Assembly: GCF_900128905.1 (NCBI RefSeq)
Contig: NZ_FQTV01000005.1
Location: 124,001 to 188,000, forward strand
DNA: 64,000 bases
Direction of reading: 5' to 3'
Source: Bacteroides luti
GTDB taxonomy: Bacteria > Bacteroidota > Bacteroidia > Bacteroidales > Bacteroidaceae
Each line of letters opens with the position of its first letter. Position 1 is the stretch's first letter. Under the pieces are notes generated by a model, which saw nothing but the letters and a program-made list of their open reading frames with translations, made no database searches and was not told the DNA's origin. Shown in pieces: positions 8,337 to 16,315 of this stretch. Made by a program: the position numbers and the translations under genes.

Positions 8337-9900
8337 TAATCATTTTAGTTTTAAAACGTTTAGGATCAATTTCGTATTTCTTTATTCGAATACCCATCAT
8401 ACGCTCAGTAATGCCTAATTGGTCGGCAGCTTTTGCCATGTTTCCCTTACAGGTAATCAGCGTATCCATAATAATCTGCTTTTCCAGTTTACCCAGAATT
8501 ATTTCCAAAGTGCCATTTTGTTCAGTCTCACTTGTTACAGCCGTTTGCAAAGTTGGTGGTAAATTAGTTGTTCTGATCACATTATCATTACTAAGGATAC
8601 AGGCTCTTTCAATACAGTTTTCAAGTTCACGTATATTTCCAGGCCAATGATAAACCATTAACGTATCAATTGCCATGGCAGTAATTCGCTTGATATTTTT
8701 TCCTAGACGCTTATTAAATTTATCAATAAAAAAATCTGCGAGGACAGGTATATCATTAATTCTTTCTCTTAAAGCTGGAACATAAATAGGAAAAACATTT
8801 ATTCTGTAATAAAGATCTTCCCTAAATTCCCCTTTTGCAATAAGATCTTCAAGATTACGGTTTGTTGCACATATAATTCGTACATCTACTTTAATAGGTT
8901 TTGTACTTCCCAAACGTTCTATTTCTCTTTCCTGCAATACACGTAATAGTTTTACCTGAATTGCCGCCGGTATTTCTCCAAACTCATCTAAAAAAATGGT
9001 TCCTCCATCAGCGGCTTCAAAACGTCCAATCCTTTGAGCACTTGCACCGGTAAAAGCTCCTTTTTCGTGCCCAAAAAGTTCACTTTCAATCAGACTTTCA
9101 GGTAGAGCAGCACAATTTACTTTAATAAATGCTTTATTTTTCCGGGGACTATTATAATGAATGGCATCTGCAATAAGCTCTTTTCCTACTCCGCTTTCTC
9201 CTCTTATCAATACCGTTGCTTCAGTTGCTGCCACACTATCAATCAGATTAAAAACTTCATTCATTTTTCCAGAATTACCTTTAATATAATCAGGCATTAT
9301 ACGATTTCGCAGTTCACCTTTCAACTGCCTGTTTTCATTCAGCAGTTGTTCCATCTCTTCAGCATATTCCTGCCTGCGACGAATAGTTCTGCCAATCATG
9401 GAAGCAACAATCTTCAATAAACGAGCATCTTCATTAAATGAAATATTCCTCAGATAGGCCTTATGAAAACTAAGAGTTCCTATGATTTCGGCCTTATAAC
9501 GAATAGGTGTACAAATAAACGATACCTCAATACTGTTTATTGATGTTGGGGCATGTGTAAGATTCAGGAAATCCTTTGAATCTTCAATTCTTGGAACCAG
9601 AATTGTTTCTCCACTTTTAATCACTTTACCAATAATGCCTTCTCCTACCTGGTAAATTGCATTCTTTTTATCGTCTTCTGTAATACCGTATGAGCCTTCA
9701 ATAAAAATATTGGAGCTTTCTCTGTTTAATACAGTCAGGATAATTCTTTCGGCATGCAAATGCTCACAAAGGAGCTTAATCACATCATCCAAATTAACCT
9801 CTTTATTGCTAAGCATATTACTAAGTTTTAGCAAAAGATTAAGCTCTTTTACACCATAGCACTCCCCTTCTCCGAATTTACACAAAGATAGCTTATCCAT
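8317..9900 (-). CDS. nifA: NifA-type sigma-54 transcriptional activator
   Basis: A 527-residue enhancer-binding protein. A GAF sensor domain (about residues 20-170) is followed by a coiled linker, then the AAA+ domain with Walker A GESGVGKE (234-241), the sigma-54 contact loop GAFTGA (281-286) and Walker [10 protein letters not shown] (301-309). A C-terminal helix-turn-helix (about 487-510, [26 protein letters not shown]) is very close to the NifA/FIS pattern. There is no cysteine pair in the linker between the AAA+ and DNA-binding domains, so it lacks the oxygen-sensing motif of rhizobial NifA. It heads the operon nifA-GNAT-NifX-like-Nif11, transcribed toward the structural nif genes. It would activate nif promoters when fixed nitrogen is scarce. 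Confidence 0.9.
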   Translation of the reverse strand: MDKLSLCKFGEGECYGVKELNLLLKLSNMLSNKEVNLDDVIKLLCEHLHAERIILTVLNRESSNIFIEGSYGITEDDKKNAIYQVGEGIIGKVIKSGETILVPRIEDSKDFLNLTHAPTSINSIEVSFICTPIRYKAEIIGTLSFHKAYLRNISFNEDARLLKIVASMIGRTIRRRQEYAEEMEQLLNENRQLKGELRNRIMPDYIKGNSGKMNEVFNLIDSVAATEATVLIRGESGVGKELIADAIHYNSPRKNKAFIKVNCAALPESLIESELFGHEKGAFTGASAQRIGRFEAADGGTIFLDEFGEIPAAIQVKLLRVLQEREIERLGSTKPIKVDVRIICATNRNLEDLIAKGEFREDLYYRINVFPIYVPALRERINDIPVLADFFIDKFNKRLGKNIKRITAMAIDTLMVYHWPGNIRELENCIERACILSNDNVIRTTNLPPTLQTAVTSETEQNGTLEIILGKLEKQIIMDTLITCKGNMAKAADQLGITERMMGIRIKKYEIDPKRFKTKMINENDRI

Positions 9901-9953
9901 ATTTATTCTGGATTAATGATTATATTTTAATTCAATAAGAATTATTATGATCG

Positions 9954-9961
9954 CAAATATA
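9954..9961 (-). promoter_or_regulatory. -7 box of the nifA operon
   Basis: On the - strand the sequence TATATTTG matches the Bacteroides -7 consensus TAnnTTTG, 54 bases before the nifA start. No good TTTG is seen at the -33 position. This suggests that nifA is transcribed by the housekeeping sigma factor, with sigma-54 control only at its targets. Confidence 0.4.
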
Positions 9962-10387
9962 ACAAATTAGTTCTCATTTTGAAAATAAACCATTCTCTTT
10001 GTAATCAAATTGATTAATTATAATAATATCTCCACTTCCTGAGGAAGTTTTCAAATCAACTTTAAGAAATAACTGCTTTAATGTGACAACCTGTAATATC
10101 ACTCCTGGCTAAAGCTAATTAGTTTGCTAAAATTATAAAGCAGGCTCGGGCGGAACGAAAGTTATCCTTCAAAAATCTTCCGCCAATAAATAAAAATTAA
10201 ACCTGATAAATCAGGCAAGATAACCTGAATAAATTTTAATCATTCAGCATGTAATCGAGACCTATTTTACTTTGGCTTAATAAGAGACAAAAAACATCTA
10301 CTAAACAGCTACATAAAAAATGAAAAACAGGCATCAGCACAAGCCATTTTTAATTAGAAATCAGAATTTATTACACTTTAAACAGTT

Positions 10388-10560
10388 ATAATTCAATCAT
10401 TAAACACTTTTTAACTCGCATATACTGCAAAAGGATACAAAACATAAGGTTATTTTCTGACAATACGTTTTACTTTTTGAGTTAACTAATTGATTATAAG
10501 CTGCGGAAAAATTGGTTTCACCCCCTATAATAACAAAAAACAGGGATAGTTTTTCCGCAA
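10388..10560 (-). repeat. Two-copy intergenic element, copy A
   Basis: Read on the - strand, this stretch aligns without net gaps to 38057-38230 on the + strand. Shared blocks are TTATAGGGGGTGAAA (10516-10530), GCTTATAATCAA (10490-10501), ATTGTCAGAAAA (10453-10464) and GAGTTAAAAAGTGTTT (10402-10417), each at the same distance from the first as in copy B. In this copy TTGCGGAAAAA (10550-10560) can pair with TTTTTCCGCA (10502-10511), enclosing the G-run block. It lies about 490 bases upstream of nifA, pointing toward it. It may be a structured RNA or a small dispersed repeat. No reading frame stays open through both copies. Confidence 0.7.
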
Positions 10561-10688
10561 CATCAATGTCCATTCACGAAATAATCCAATGAACACAATT
10601 ATCAGACATACACTATTTGTAAAATCTAAACGATTCCTTAAATAACATAATTCCCTGTTATAAGAGCCATAATACAAAAAGAAATGAT

Positions 10689-10696
10689 TAATTTTG
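10689..10696 (+). promoter_or_regulatory. -7 box of the LOG-DUF4271-hemD operon
   Basis: TAATTTTG matches TAnnTTTG, 27 bases before the ATG at 10724. Transcription would begin near 10702, which rules out the upstream in-frame TTG at 10694 as a start codon. No clear -33 TTTG is present. Confidence 0.5.
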
Positions 10697-10723
10697 CGGC
10701 GAATTGTAAAACTGACTACAAGG

Positions 10724-11311
10724 ATGAATAACATTAATTCAGTATGTGTATATAGTGCTTCGAGTACTAAAATTGATCAGACATATTTCAATGCAGCAAC
10801 CAAACTAGGTCAACTCCTGGCTCAAAAAGATATTCGTCTGATAAATGGTGCAGGAAGTATTGGATTAATGAGAGCGGTTGCCGATGGTTCACTTCAGGCA
10901 GGCGGACAGGTTATTGGTGTTATCCCACGCTTTATGGTGGAACAGAACTGGCATCACAAAGGACTGACAAAACTAGTGGAAGTGGATTCAATGCACGAAC
11001 GCAAAAAGTTAATGGCAGATCTTTCTGATGGTATAATAGCCCTGCCGGGAGGATGTGGTACATTGGAAGAACTTTTGGAAATTATCACCTGGAAGCAATT
11101 GGGGTTATACTTTAATCCGATTGTTATTCTAAACGTGAACAATTTCTTTGACCCGCTATTGGCACAACTTAACGAAGCCGTTGAGCAAAACTTTATGCGT
11201 CCGCAGCATGCCGCAATATGGAGCGTTGCCAGTACTCCTGAAGAAGCTGTAAATTTACTTTTCACCACCCCGAAATGGGATAAAGAAATACGCAAGTTTG
11301 CAGCAATATGA
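10724..11311 (+). CDS. LOG-family nucleotide hydrolase
   Basis: A 195-residue member of the LOG (lonely guy) family, which cleaves nucleoside 5'-monophosphates to base plus ribose 5-phosphate. It has the N-terminal Rossmann strand SVCVYSASS, the GAGSIGLMRAVADGSLQAGGQVIGVIP nucleotide-binding segment, the ERKKLMADLSDGIIALPGGCGTLEELLE motif that defines the family, and a Trp-Lys-Gln helix after it. I place the start at the ATG at 10724, because the upstream TTG at 10694 lies inside the promoter. Cytokinin production is not implied; bacterial LOGs probably serve nucleotide salvage. Its stop overlaps the next start by 4 bases (ATGA). Confidence 0.85.
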   Translation: MNNINSVCVYSASSTKIDQTYFNAATKLGQLLAQKDIRLINGAGSIGLMRAVADGSLQAGGQVIGVIPRFMVEQNWHHKGLTKLVEVDSMHERKKLMADLSDGIIALPGGCGTLEELLEIITWKQLGLYFNPIVILNVNNFFDPLLAQLNEAVEQNFMRPQHAAIWSVASTPEEAVNLLFTTPKWDKEIRKFAAI

Positions 11312-12474
11312 TAATTGAGTTAAACGATAGCATCCAAAAACCTCAGGTTGTAACTCAGACTCAGGCCCCCGCTAAAGTCCAGACACAAACACAGACTTCT
11401 GCAAAGCCTCTGAATACAGCTGTGACTAAACCTCAGAGCAAGGTAAATACAGGAAATACAGCTAATGCTCAAACCAAATTATCATCTCAGGTTCCCAATA
11501 AGTCACAAGCTTCAACTGCTACTGCGGCAAATAATCAGGTTCAGAACAAATCAGTTGATGGAAGTCAGACTTCAACAAACACTCAGCCTCCGGCCAACAG
11601 TCAGATTTTATTCCCTATTATTCAAAACGATTCAATTAAGAAATCGCTTACTGAGAAAAGCGATACAATTAGTAAAGCAAAGGAAGATTCTGTAGCATCA
11701 ATGCCTCTGTTTTATAAGAACCATTTTATTCCGGGAGACTCAATAAAATGGACATCATTAGGGCATCAACCATCAGGATTTAGTGGCATAGCAATACCAT
11801 ATCGCCTGCGAACAGATGATGTTATTACAGGGCTTTTGTTACTTTGTTTTATCATAACAGCATATGTATTTGCATTTGGTAAAAAGAGCCTTATCGAACA
11901 AGCAAAGAGTCTTTTCAGCAGAAAAGATCAATCAGACCCTTTTGGAAGAGGAACAGCTTCCGAGCTTCGCCACAGAATAATGCTCCGGATACAAACCTGC
12001 ATTTTATTAGGCATCTTTATCTTTAATTATTTTCATGATTATAATCCTTCTCAATTCGAAAGAAGTTCCATTTATATATTATTAGGTACATATACGGCAG
12101 TATGTGTAACATATTATGCCTTAAAATGGATTATTTATAAGTTCCTGGGATGGATTTTCTTTGATAAAAATATAACATCATCCTGGTTAGAGTCTTATTC
12201 AACCATTATAAATTACCTTGGTATTTGCACTTTTCCATTAATTTTATTGATGGTATATTCTGAATTATCAGCATCAACAATTCTAATAATAGGTTTTATT
12301 CTGATAATAATTGCTAAAATACTCATGTTCTGCAAATGGTTAAAGCTTTTTTTCAGCAATTTGTATGGTCTTTTGTATTTAATTGTGTACTTTTGTGCGC
12401 TTGAAATTTTGCCCTGCATCCTTTTGGTTCAGGGACTATTACAAACAAATATCATATTGGAATTAAAACTTTAG
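11308..12474 (+). CDS. DUF4271 membrane protein
   Basis: A 388-residue protein typical of Bacteroidetes. Residues 1-130 are a low-complexity Gln/Thr/Asn/Ser/Lys segment rich in repeats of TQTQ and NTQ type, and the rest is a DUF4271 domain with about six hydrophobic segments, beginning near residue 170 (DVITGLLLLCFIITAYVFAF). Function is unknown. In Bacteroides it stands directly before hemD, as here, where only 4 bases separate the stop and the TTG start of hemD; it also overlaps the LOG gene by 4 bases. A link to heme or envelope functions would be inference from linkage only. Confidence 0.75.
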   Translation: MIIELNDSIQKPQVVTQTQAPAKVQTQTQTSAKPLNTAVTKPQSKVNTGNTANAQTKLSSQVPNKSQASTATAANNQVQNKSVDGSQTSTNTQPPANSQILFPIIQNDSIKKSLTEKSDTISKAKEDSVASMPLFYKNHFIPGDSIKWTSLGHQPSGFSGIAIPYRLRTDDVITGLLLLCFIITAYVFAFGKKSLIEQAKSLFSRKDQSDPFGRGTASELRHRIMLRIQTCILLGIFIFNYFHDYNPSQFERSSIYILLGTYTAVCVTYYALKWIIYKFLGWIFFDKNITSSWLESYSTIINYLGICTFPLILLMVYSELSASTILIIGFILIIIAKILMFCKWLKLFFSNLYGLLYLIVYFCALEILPCILLVQGLLQTNIILELKL

Positions 12475-12478
12475 GATT

Positions 12479-13237
12479 TTGAAAATAAAGAAAGTACTCG
12501 TATCGCAGCCTAAACCAGCCTCAGAGAAGTCGCCATATTACGACATTGCTGAGAAATACGGTGTTAAGATTGATTTCCGCCCTTTTATTAAGGTCGAAAG
12601 TGTATCTTCAAAAGAGTTTAGGCAACAAAAAGTGTCTATATTAGACCACACTGCCGTGATTTTTACATCACGTCATGCAATAGACCACTTTTTTAGTCTT
12701 TGTTCTGAGCTTCGTATAACGATTCCTGAAACAATGAAGTATTTCTGTATAACAGAAGCTGTAGCTCTTTACATACAGAAATATGTGCAGTACCGCAAGA
12801 GAAAAATATTTTTCGGTGCAACAGGAAAAATTGACGATCTGGTTCCCTCAATCGTAAAGCATAATACAGAGAAGTTTCTTGTTCCGATGTCTGATGTGCA
12901 TAACGATGAACTAAAAAACCTTCTTGATAAAAACAAGATCAATCACACGGAAGCCGTAATGTATCGCACTGTAAGCAATGACTTCCAGGAAGGTGAAGAA
13001 TTTGATTACGATATGCTGGTATTCTTTAGCCCATCAGGAATATCTTCTCTGATGAAGAACTTCCCTGATTTTGATCAAAAAGATATTAAGATTGGATGCT
13101 TTGGCCCTACTACAGCAAAAGCTGTTCGTGATGCTGGATTACGTCTTGACTTAGAGGCACCAACAGTAAATGCCCCTTCAATGACTGCAGCTCTTGATAA
13201 TTTCATCAAGGAAACGAACAAGGGAGAAAAGAAGTAA
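12479..13237 (+). CDS. hemD: Uroporphyrinogen-III synthase family protein
   Basis: A 252-residue HemD-type protein that would cyclise hydroxymethylbilane with inversion of ring D to uroporphyrinogen III. The sequence shows the two-lobed pattern: VLVSQPKPASEKSPYYDIAEKYGVKIDFRPFI at the start, TAVIFTSRHAIDHFF in lobe 1, and FDYDMLVFFSPSGISSLMKNFP with GCFGPTTAKAVRDAGL in lobe 2. HemD proteins are poorly conserved, but these segments are diagnostic. The start is a TTG at 12479; no in-frame ATG exists upstream and the family N-terminus fits this codon. It is the third gene of the LOG-DUF4271-hemD unit and is followed by a nested terminator-like palindrome. Confidence 0.8.
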   Translation: MKIKKVLVSQPKPASEKSPYYDIAEKYGVKIDFRPFIKVESVSSKEFRQQKVSILDHTAVIFTSRHAIDHFFSLCSELRITIPETMKYFCITEAVALYIQKYVQYRKRKIFFGATGKIDDLVPSIVKHNTEKFLVPMSDVHNDELKNLLDKNKINHTEAVMYRTVSNDFQEGEEFDYDMLVFFSPSGISSLMKNFPDFDQKDIKIGCFGPTTAKAVRDAGLRLDLEAPTVNAPSMTAALDNFIKETNKGEKK

Positions 13238-13264
13238 ATTCAATTATTAATTAATAATTCAATT

Positions 13265-13320
13265 CCGAGAGTTTTGTATTCACAAAGTTGTAACTTTGCG
13301 AATCAAAACTCTCGGCGTTT
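13265..13320 (+). terminator. Nested palindrome: hemD terminator overlapping rnpA promoter
   Basis: A perfect 12-base inverted repeat (CCGAGAGTTTTG at 13265-13276, CAAAACTCTCGG at 13304-13315) is followed by CGTTTTTT, the form of an intrinsic terminator for hemD. Inside its loop lies a second perfect inverted repeat, CAAAGTT-GT-AACTTTG (13283-13298). The right half of the inner repeat is also the rnpA -7 box. The two functions therefore overlap in about 50 bases. Confidence 0.75.
13291..13298 (+). promoter_or_regulatory. -7 box of rnpA within the palindrome
   Basis: TAACTTTG matches TAnnTTTG and lies 33 bases before the rnpA ATG. The TTTTG at 13272-13276 is only 14 bases upstream, closer than the usual -33 spacing. 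Transcripts starting near 13305 would begin in the right arm of the outer palindrome and so could not form the terminator stem. Confidence 0.5.
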
Positions 13321-13330
13321 TTTATAGAAC

Positions 13331-13723
13331 ATGGATATACAAAGTAACGGACTAAATAAAGCTGAACGATTAAACAGCAAAAACACAATTGATGAATTGT
13401 TTTCGGGGAATAATAAATCATTCTCTGCATATCCCTTACGAGTTGTATATATGCCTGTGGAAAAGAAAGAGTACGCTTTAGCTTCCATACTTATAAGCGT
13501 TCCAAAGAAAAGATTCAAGCGCGCTGTAAAAAGAAACAAAGTAAAACGGCAGATAAGAGAAGGCTACAGAAAAAACAAACACGAGCTATTGAATGTTTTA
13601 AAGGAGAAAGAGAATGGATTAGCCATCGCTTTTATCTACTTGAGCAATGAAATACAACCAACAGAAGCAATTGAGGAAACAATAAAAAAGATTCTGAATA
13701 AGATTATAGAGAAGATACAATGA
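13331..13723 (+). CDS. rnpA: Ribonuclease P protein component
   Basis: A 130-residue basic protein, the protein subunit of RNase P that matures tRNA 5' ends with the RnpB RNA. It shows the N-terminal [19 protein letters not shown] segment that contacts the leader, the [28 protein letters not shown] stretch holding the family RNxxKR motif (RNKVKR), and a basic C-terminus. The ATG at 13331 follows directly after the nested palindrome. Its stop overlaps the yidD start by 4 bases (ATGA), the common rnpA-yidD pairing. In many bacteria rpmH precedes rnpA; here hemD does, as is usual in Bacteroides. Confidence 0.93.
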   Translation: MDIQSNGLNKAERLNSKNTIDELFSGNNKSFSAYPLRVVYMPVEKKEYALASILISVPKKRFKRAVKRNKVKRQIREGYRKNKHELLNVLKEKENGLAIAFIYLSNEIQPTEAIEETIKKILNKIIEKIQ

Positions 13724-13941
13724 AAAAAATACTTTCGTATATTCTTTTACTGCCTATCTACTTCTACAGGGCATGCATTTCTCCAATGACTCCTGCCTCT
13801 TGCCGATTTATGCCTACATGTTCGCAATATGCCATAGAAGCTATAAAGAAACATGGGCCTTTTAAAGGACTATATCTGGCTATCAGAAGAATTTTGCGCT
13901 GCCATCCATGGGGTGGCTCCGGCTTCGACCCGGTTCCGTAA
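13720..13941 (+). CDS. yidD: Membrane protein insertion efficiency factor YidD
   Basis: A 73-residue YidD protein. The family pattern is complete: an amphipathic hydrophobic start [19 protein letters not shown], then [26 protein letters not shown] with the conserved cysteines, and the ending [18 protein letters not shown]. YidD helps membrane protein insertion together with YidC. It is translated from an ATG overlapping the rnpA stop and is followed after 8 bases by the TatD-type gene. Confidence 0.95.
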   Translation: MKKILSYILLLPIYFYRACISPMTPASCRFMPTCSQYAIEAIKKHGPFKGLYLAIRRILRCHPWGGSGFDPVP

Positions 13942-13949
13942 TCTTATCT

Positions 13950-14582
13950 ATGGATATTTTAGATATACATACTCATTCCAGTAAAAGCAATCCTTCACAG
14001 CATATATTCAGTTGCTTGCCTTCTGCTTTTTCACCGCTCGAAGGAGGATATTACTCTGTAGGTATTCATCCCTGGAATATCAATGCCGGCGTTAAAAGCG
14101 AATTTGAATATCTTAAAGAGATCAGCTCTCATCCCCAAATTATTGCTATTGGTGAAGCCGGACTAGACAAAATGATTCCTGTAGAATTATCTTTTCAGGA
14201 AGAGGTGTTCGGGTGGCAAATCAAACTATCGGAGGAACTTGGGAAGCCACTTATTATCCATTCGGTGAAGACATCAAATGAGATTATACAGCTAAAAAAG
14301 AAATACAACCCCAAATCTCCCTGGATATTTCACGGATTCAGAGGCAAAAAAGAACTTGCAGAACAATTAATTGCTCACGACATCTATCTTTCGTTTGGAG
14401 AAAAATATCAGGAAAGCGCAATGACCAGCATTCCTTTAGACCATCTCCTTTTAGAAACAGACGAAAGCAACAAGACAATTACTGAAATCTTTGAAGCTGC
14501 AGCCAAAAGCCTCTCACTTCCTGTTGAACAATTAATTACCAAAGTTCAGCAAAACATCTCAAGGCTCTTTTTTAATCAATAA
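13950..14582 (+). CDS. TatD-family metal-dependent hydrolase
   Basis: A 210-residue TatD-type hydrolase of the amidohydrolase superfamily, possibly a 3'-5' DNA/RNA exonuclease as known for TatD/YcfH. Metal ligands are suggested by DIHTHSS at the N-terminus, IAIGEAGLDK near residue 80, the IIHSVKT and FHGFRGKKELAEQL histidines, and DHLLLETDES near the C-terminus. It is shorter than TatD proper (about 260 residues), a form common in Bacteroidetes. The ATG at 13950 is chosen because it starts the first strand; an upstream in-frame alternative would overlap yidD and add a non-family stretch. It lies 8 bases after yidD. Confidence 0.82.
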   Translation: MDILDIHTHSSKSNPSQHIFSCLPSAFSPLEGGYYSVGIHPWNINAGVKSEFEYLKEISSHPQIIAIGEAGLDKMIPVELSFQEEVFGWQIKLSEELGKPLIIHSVKTSNEIIQLKKKYNPKSPWIFHGFRGKKELAEQLIAHDIYLSFGEKYQESAMTSIPLDHLLLETDESNKTITEIFEAAAKSLSLPVEQLITKVQQNISRLFFNQ

Positions 14583-14584
14583 GT

Positions 14585-14616
14585 TTTGCTTGTTCAAATA
14601 AAGAGTCGTACTTTTG
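14585..14616 (+). promoter_or_regulatory. tyrS promoter
   Basis: TTTG at 14585-14588 and TACTTTTG at 14609-14616, separated by 20 bases, form a full Bacteroides -33/-7 promoter. The tyrS ATG is 33 bases downstream. The -33 box lies just after the TatD-type stop codon. Confidence 0.75.
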
Positions 14617-14648
14617 TAATCATAAATAATAAATAAAAGAATCATTCG

Positions 14649-15941
14649 ATGAATTTTGTAGAAGAATTAAAATGGCGTGGAATGGTGCACGATATGATGC
14701 CCGGCACAGAAGAGTTATTAGCAAAGGAACAAGTTACTGCTTATTTAGGTATTGATCCAACTGCTGATTCATTACACATTGGCCACTTGTGTGGTATAAT
14801 GATGCTGCGTCACTTCCAACGTTGCGGACACAAACCATTAGCTTTGGTAGGTGGTGCTACAGGTATGATCGGTGACCCTTCCGGAAAATCTGCAGAAAGA
14901 AATCTACTTAACGAAGAAACTTTGCGCCATAATCAGGAATGCATCAAAAAACAATTGGCTAAATTCCTTGATTTCGATTCAGCTGCATCTAATGCTGCCG
15001 AACTAGTGAACAATTACGACTGGATGAAAGACTTTTCTTTCCTTGATTTTGCAAGAGAAATTGGAAAGCACATCACAGTAAACTATATGATGTCTAAAGA
15101 TTCTGTAAAGAAGAGACTTAGCAGCGAATCAAGCGCCGGAATGTCTTTCACAGAATTCACTTATCAGCTATTGCAAGGATATGACTTCCTTCACCTTTAC
15201 GAAGCCAAAGGATGCAAACTACAAATGGGTGGGTCTGATCAATGGGGTAATATTACTACCGGAACAGAATTAATTCGCCGAAAGGTAGGAGGAGAAGCTT
15301 ACGCTTTAACTTGTCCTTTAATCACAAAAGCGGATGGCGGTAAGTTTGGAAAAACCGAATCAGGTAACGTTTGGTTGGATGCGAAATATACTTCTCCTTA
15401 CAAATTCTATCAATTCTGGTTGAATGTAAGTGATGACGACGCGGCTAAATACATCAGAATATTCACATCTTTGGAAAAAGAAGAAATTGATTCATTAATT
15501 GCAGAGCACTCTGCAGCTCCTCATTTGCGTACACTTCAAAAGCGTTTAGCTAAAGAGGTAACTATCATGGTTCACTCCGAAGAAGATTACAATGCAGCTG
15601 TTGATGCTTCAAACATATTGTTTGGTAATGCAACATCTGACGCTTTAAAGAAACTGGATGAAGATACTCTTCTTGCAGTATTTGAAGGTGTTCCTCAATT
15701 TGAAGTATCTAAAGAACTGCTTTCTCAAGGAATAAAAGCCGTAGACTTATTTACTGAGAACGCTGCAGTATTTCCATCAAAAGGCGAAATGCGCAAACTG
15801 GTTCAAGGCGGTGGAGTATCATTGAACAAAGAAAAGCTTGCAGCCTTTGACGAAGTGATCAATACAGAGAATCTATTGGACAGCAAGTACTTACTAGTTC
15901 AGAAAGGAAAAAAGAACTATTACCTGATTATCGCAAAATAA
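14649..15941 (+). CDS. tyrS: Tyrosyl-tRNA synthetase
   Basis: A 430-residue class I aminoacyl-tRNA synthetase charging tRNA-Tyr. The HIGH motif is intact (SLHIGHLCG, residues 41-49), the tyrosine pocket [29 protein letters not shown] is typical of bacterial TyrRS, and the KMSKS loop appears as [11 protein letters not shown]. The C-terminal S4-like RNA-binding domain covers about residues 365-430 ([14 protein letters not shown], then [14 protein letters not shown]). Length is the family norm. It has its own promoter and is followed by the tRNA-Gln unit. Confidence 0.97.
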   Translation: MNFVEELKWRGMVHDMMPGTEELLAKEQVTAYLGIDPTADSLHIGHLCGIMMLRHFQRCGHKPLALVGGATGMIGDPSGKSAERNLLNEETLRHNQECIKKQLAKFLDFDSAASNAAELVNNYDWMKDFSFLDFAREIGKHITVNYMMSKDSVKKRLSSESSAGMSFTEFTYQLLQGYDFLHLYEAKGCKLQMGGSDQWGNITTGTELIRRKVGGEAYALTCPLITKADGGKFGKTESGNVWLDAKYTSPYKFYQFWLNVSDDDAAKYIRIFTSLEKEEIDSLIAEHSAAPHLRTLQKRLAKEVTIMVHSEEDYNAAVDASNILFGNATSDALKKLDEDTLLAVFEGVPQFEVSKELLSQGIKAVDLFTENAAVFPSKGEMRKLVQGGGVSLNKEKLAAFDEVINTENLLDSKYLLVQKGKKNYYLIIAK

Positions 15942-15957
15942 AAAATATCTTAAAAAG

Positions 15958-15989
15958 TTTGGAAGATACAGCCAATTCAGCTATCTTTG
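15958..15989 (+). promoter_or_regulatory. tRNA-Gln promoter
   Basis: TTTG at 15958-15961 and TATCTTTG at 15982-15989, with a 20-base spacer, make a full -33/-7 pair. The tRNA begins 30 bases downstream of the -7 box. Confidence 0.75.
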
Positions 15990-16018
15990 CATCGCTTTTT
16001 AAGGAAAGCTATAAAGTT

Positions 16019-16089
16019 TGTCTCATGGTGTAATGGTAGCACTACAGTTTTTGGTTCTGTCAGTCAAAGTTCGAATCTTTGTGAGACAA
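16019..16089 (+). tRNA. tRNA-Gln (anticodon TTG)
   Basis: The acceptor arms TGTCTCA (16019-16025) and TGAGACA (16082-16088) pair perfectly. The D-loop holds AATGGTA, the anticodon loop is TTTTGGT with anticodon TTG, and the T-loop is TTCGAAT. The anticodon stem has one T-T mismatch next to the loop. No CCA is encoded. A strong terminator follows at once, so it is a single-tRNA unit. Confidence 0.95.
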
Positions 16090-16097
16090 CAGAAAAG

Positions 16098-16133
16098 AGT
16101 CTTAATTATCAAATGATAATTGAGACTTTTTTT
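16098..16133 (+). terminator. Terminator of the tRNA-Gln unit
   Basis: AGTCTTAATTATC (16098-16110) and GATAATTGAGACT (16115-16127) form a 13-pair stem with one G-T pair and an AAAT loop, followed by seven T. Confidence 0.9.
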
Positions 16134-16265
16134 ATTCCCCTCCACTAGGTAGAATAATCTATTCAAACGTATCTAATTATCAGTCAAAAGCAATATTTAC
16201 ATGAAATGGAACAAAAATGACATATAATTGGATCAATTTTACCACATTAAGAATAATCATTTTAG

Positions 16266-16273
16266 TAACTTTG
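16266..16273 (+). promoter_or_regulatory. -7 box of the kduI-kduD unit
   Basis: TAACTTTG matches TAnnTTTG, 42 bases before the kduI ATG. There is no clear TTTG at -33, which would fit a promoter needing an activator. Confidence 0.5.
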
Positions 16274-16315
16274 CAATGTAGCCAATTATACAAACTACTA
16301 AAATCCATATAAAAG

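Larger units (their letters stand above)
9901..10723. other. Long intergenic region between nifA and LOG gene
   Basis: About 820 bases between divergent genes without a credible coding region; short ORFs here have no start signal or composition of real genes. The left end holds the nifA -7 box, the right end the LOG promoter. Bases 10388-10560 form one copy of a two-copy conserved element described separately. Bases 9962-10387 are AT-rich; a GC-richer patch at about 10139-10184 (CAGGCTCGGGCGGAACGAAAG and CTTCCGCC) is the only other distinctive stretch, and I see no function for it. Confidence 0.6.

Noticed and set aside
9157..9420. + strand frame within nifA
   Set aside because: Antisense to the well-supported nifA, with no family features.
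10694..10723. Upstream TTG start for the LOG gene
   Set aside because: The codon lies inside the -7 box of the promoter, so it would not be transcribed.
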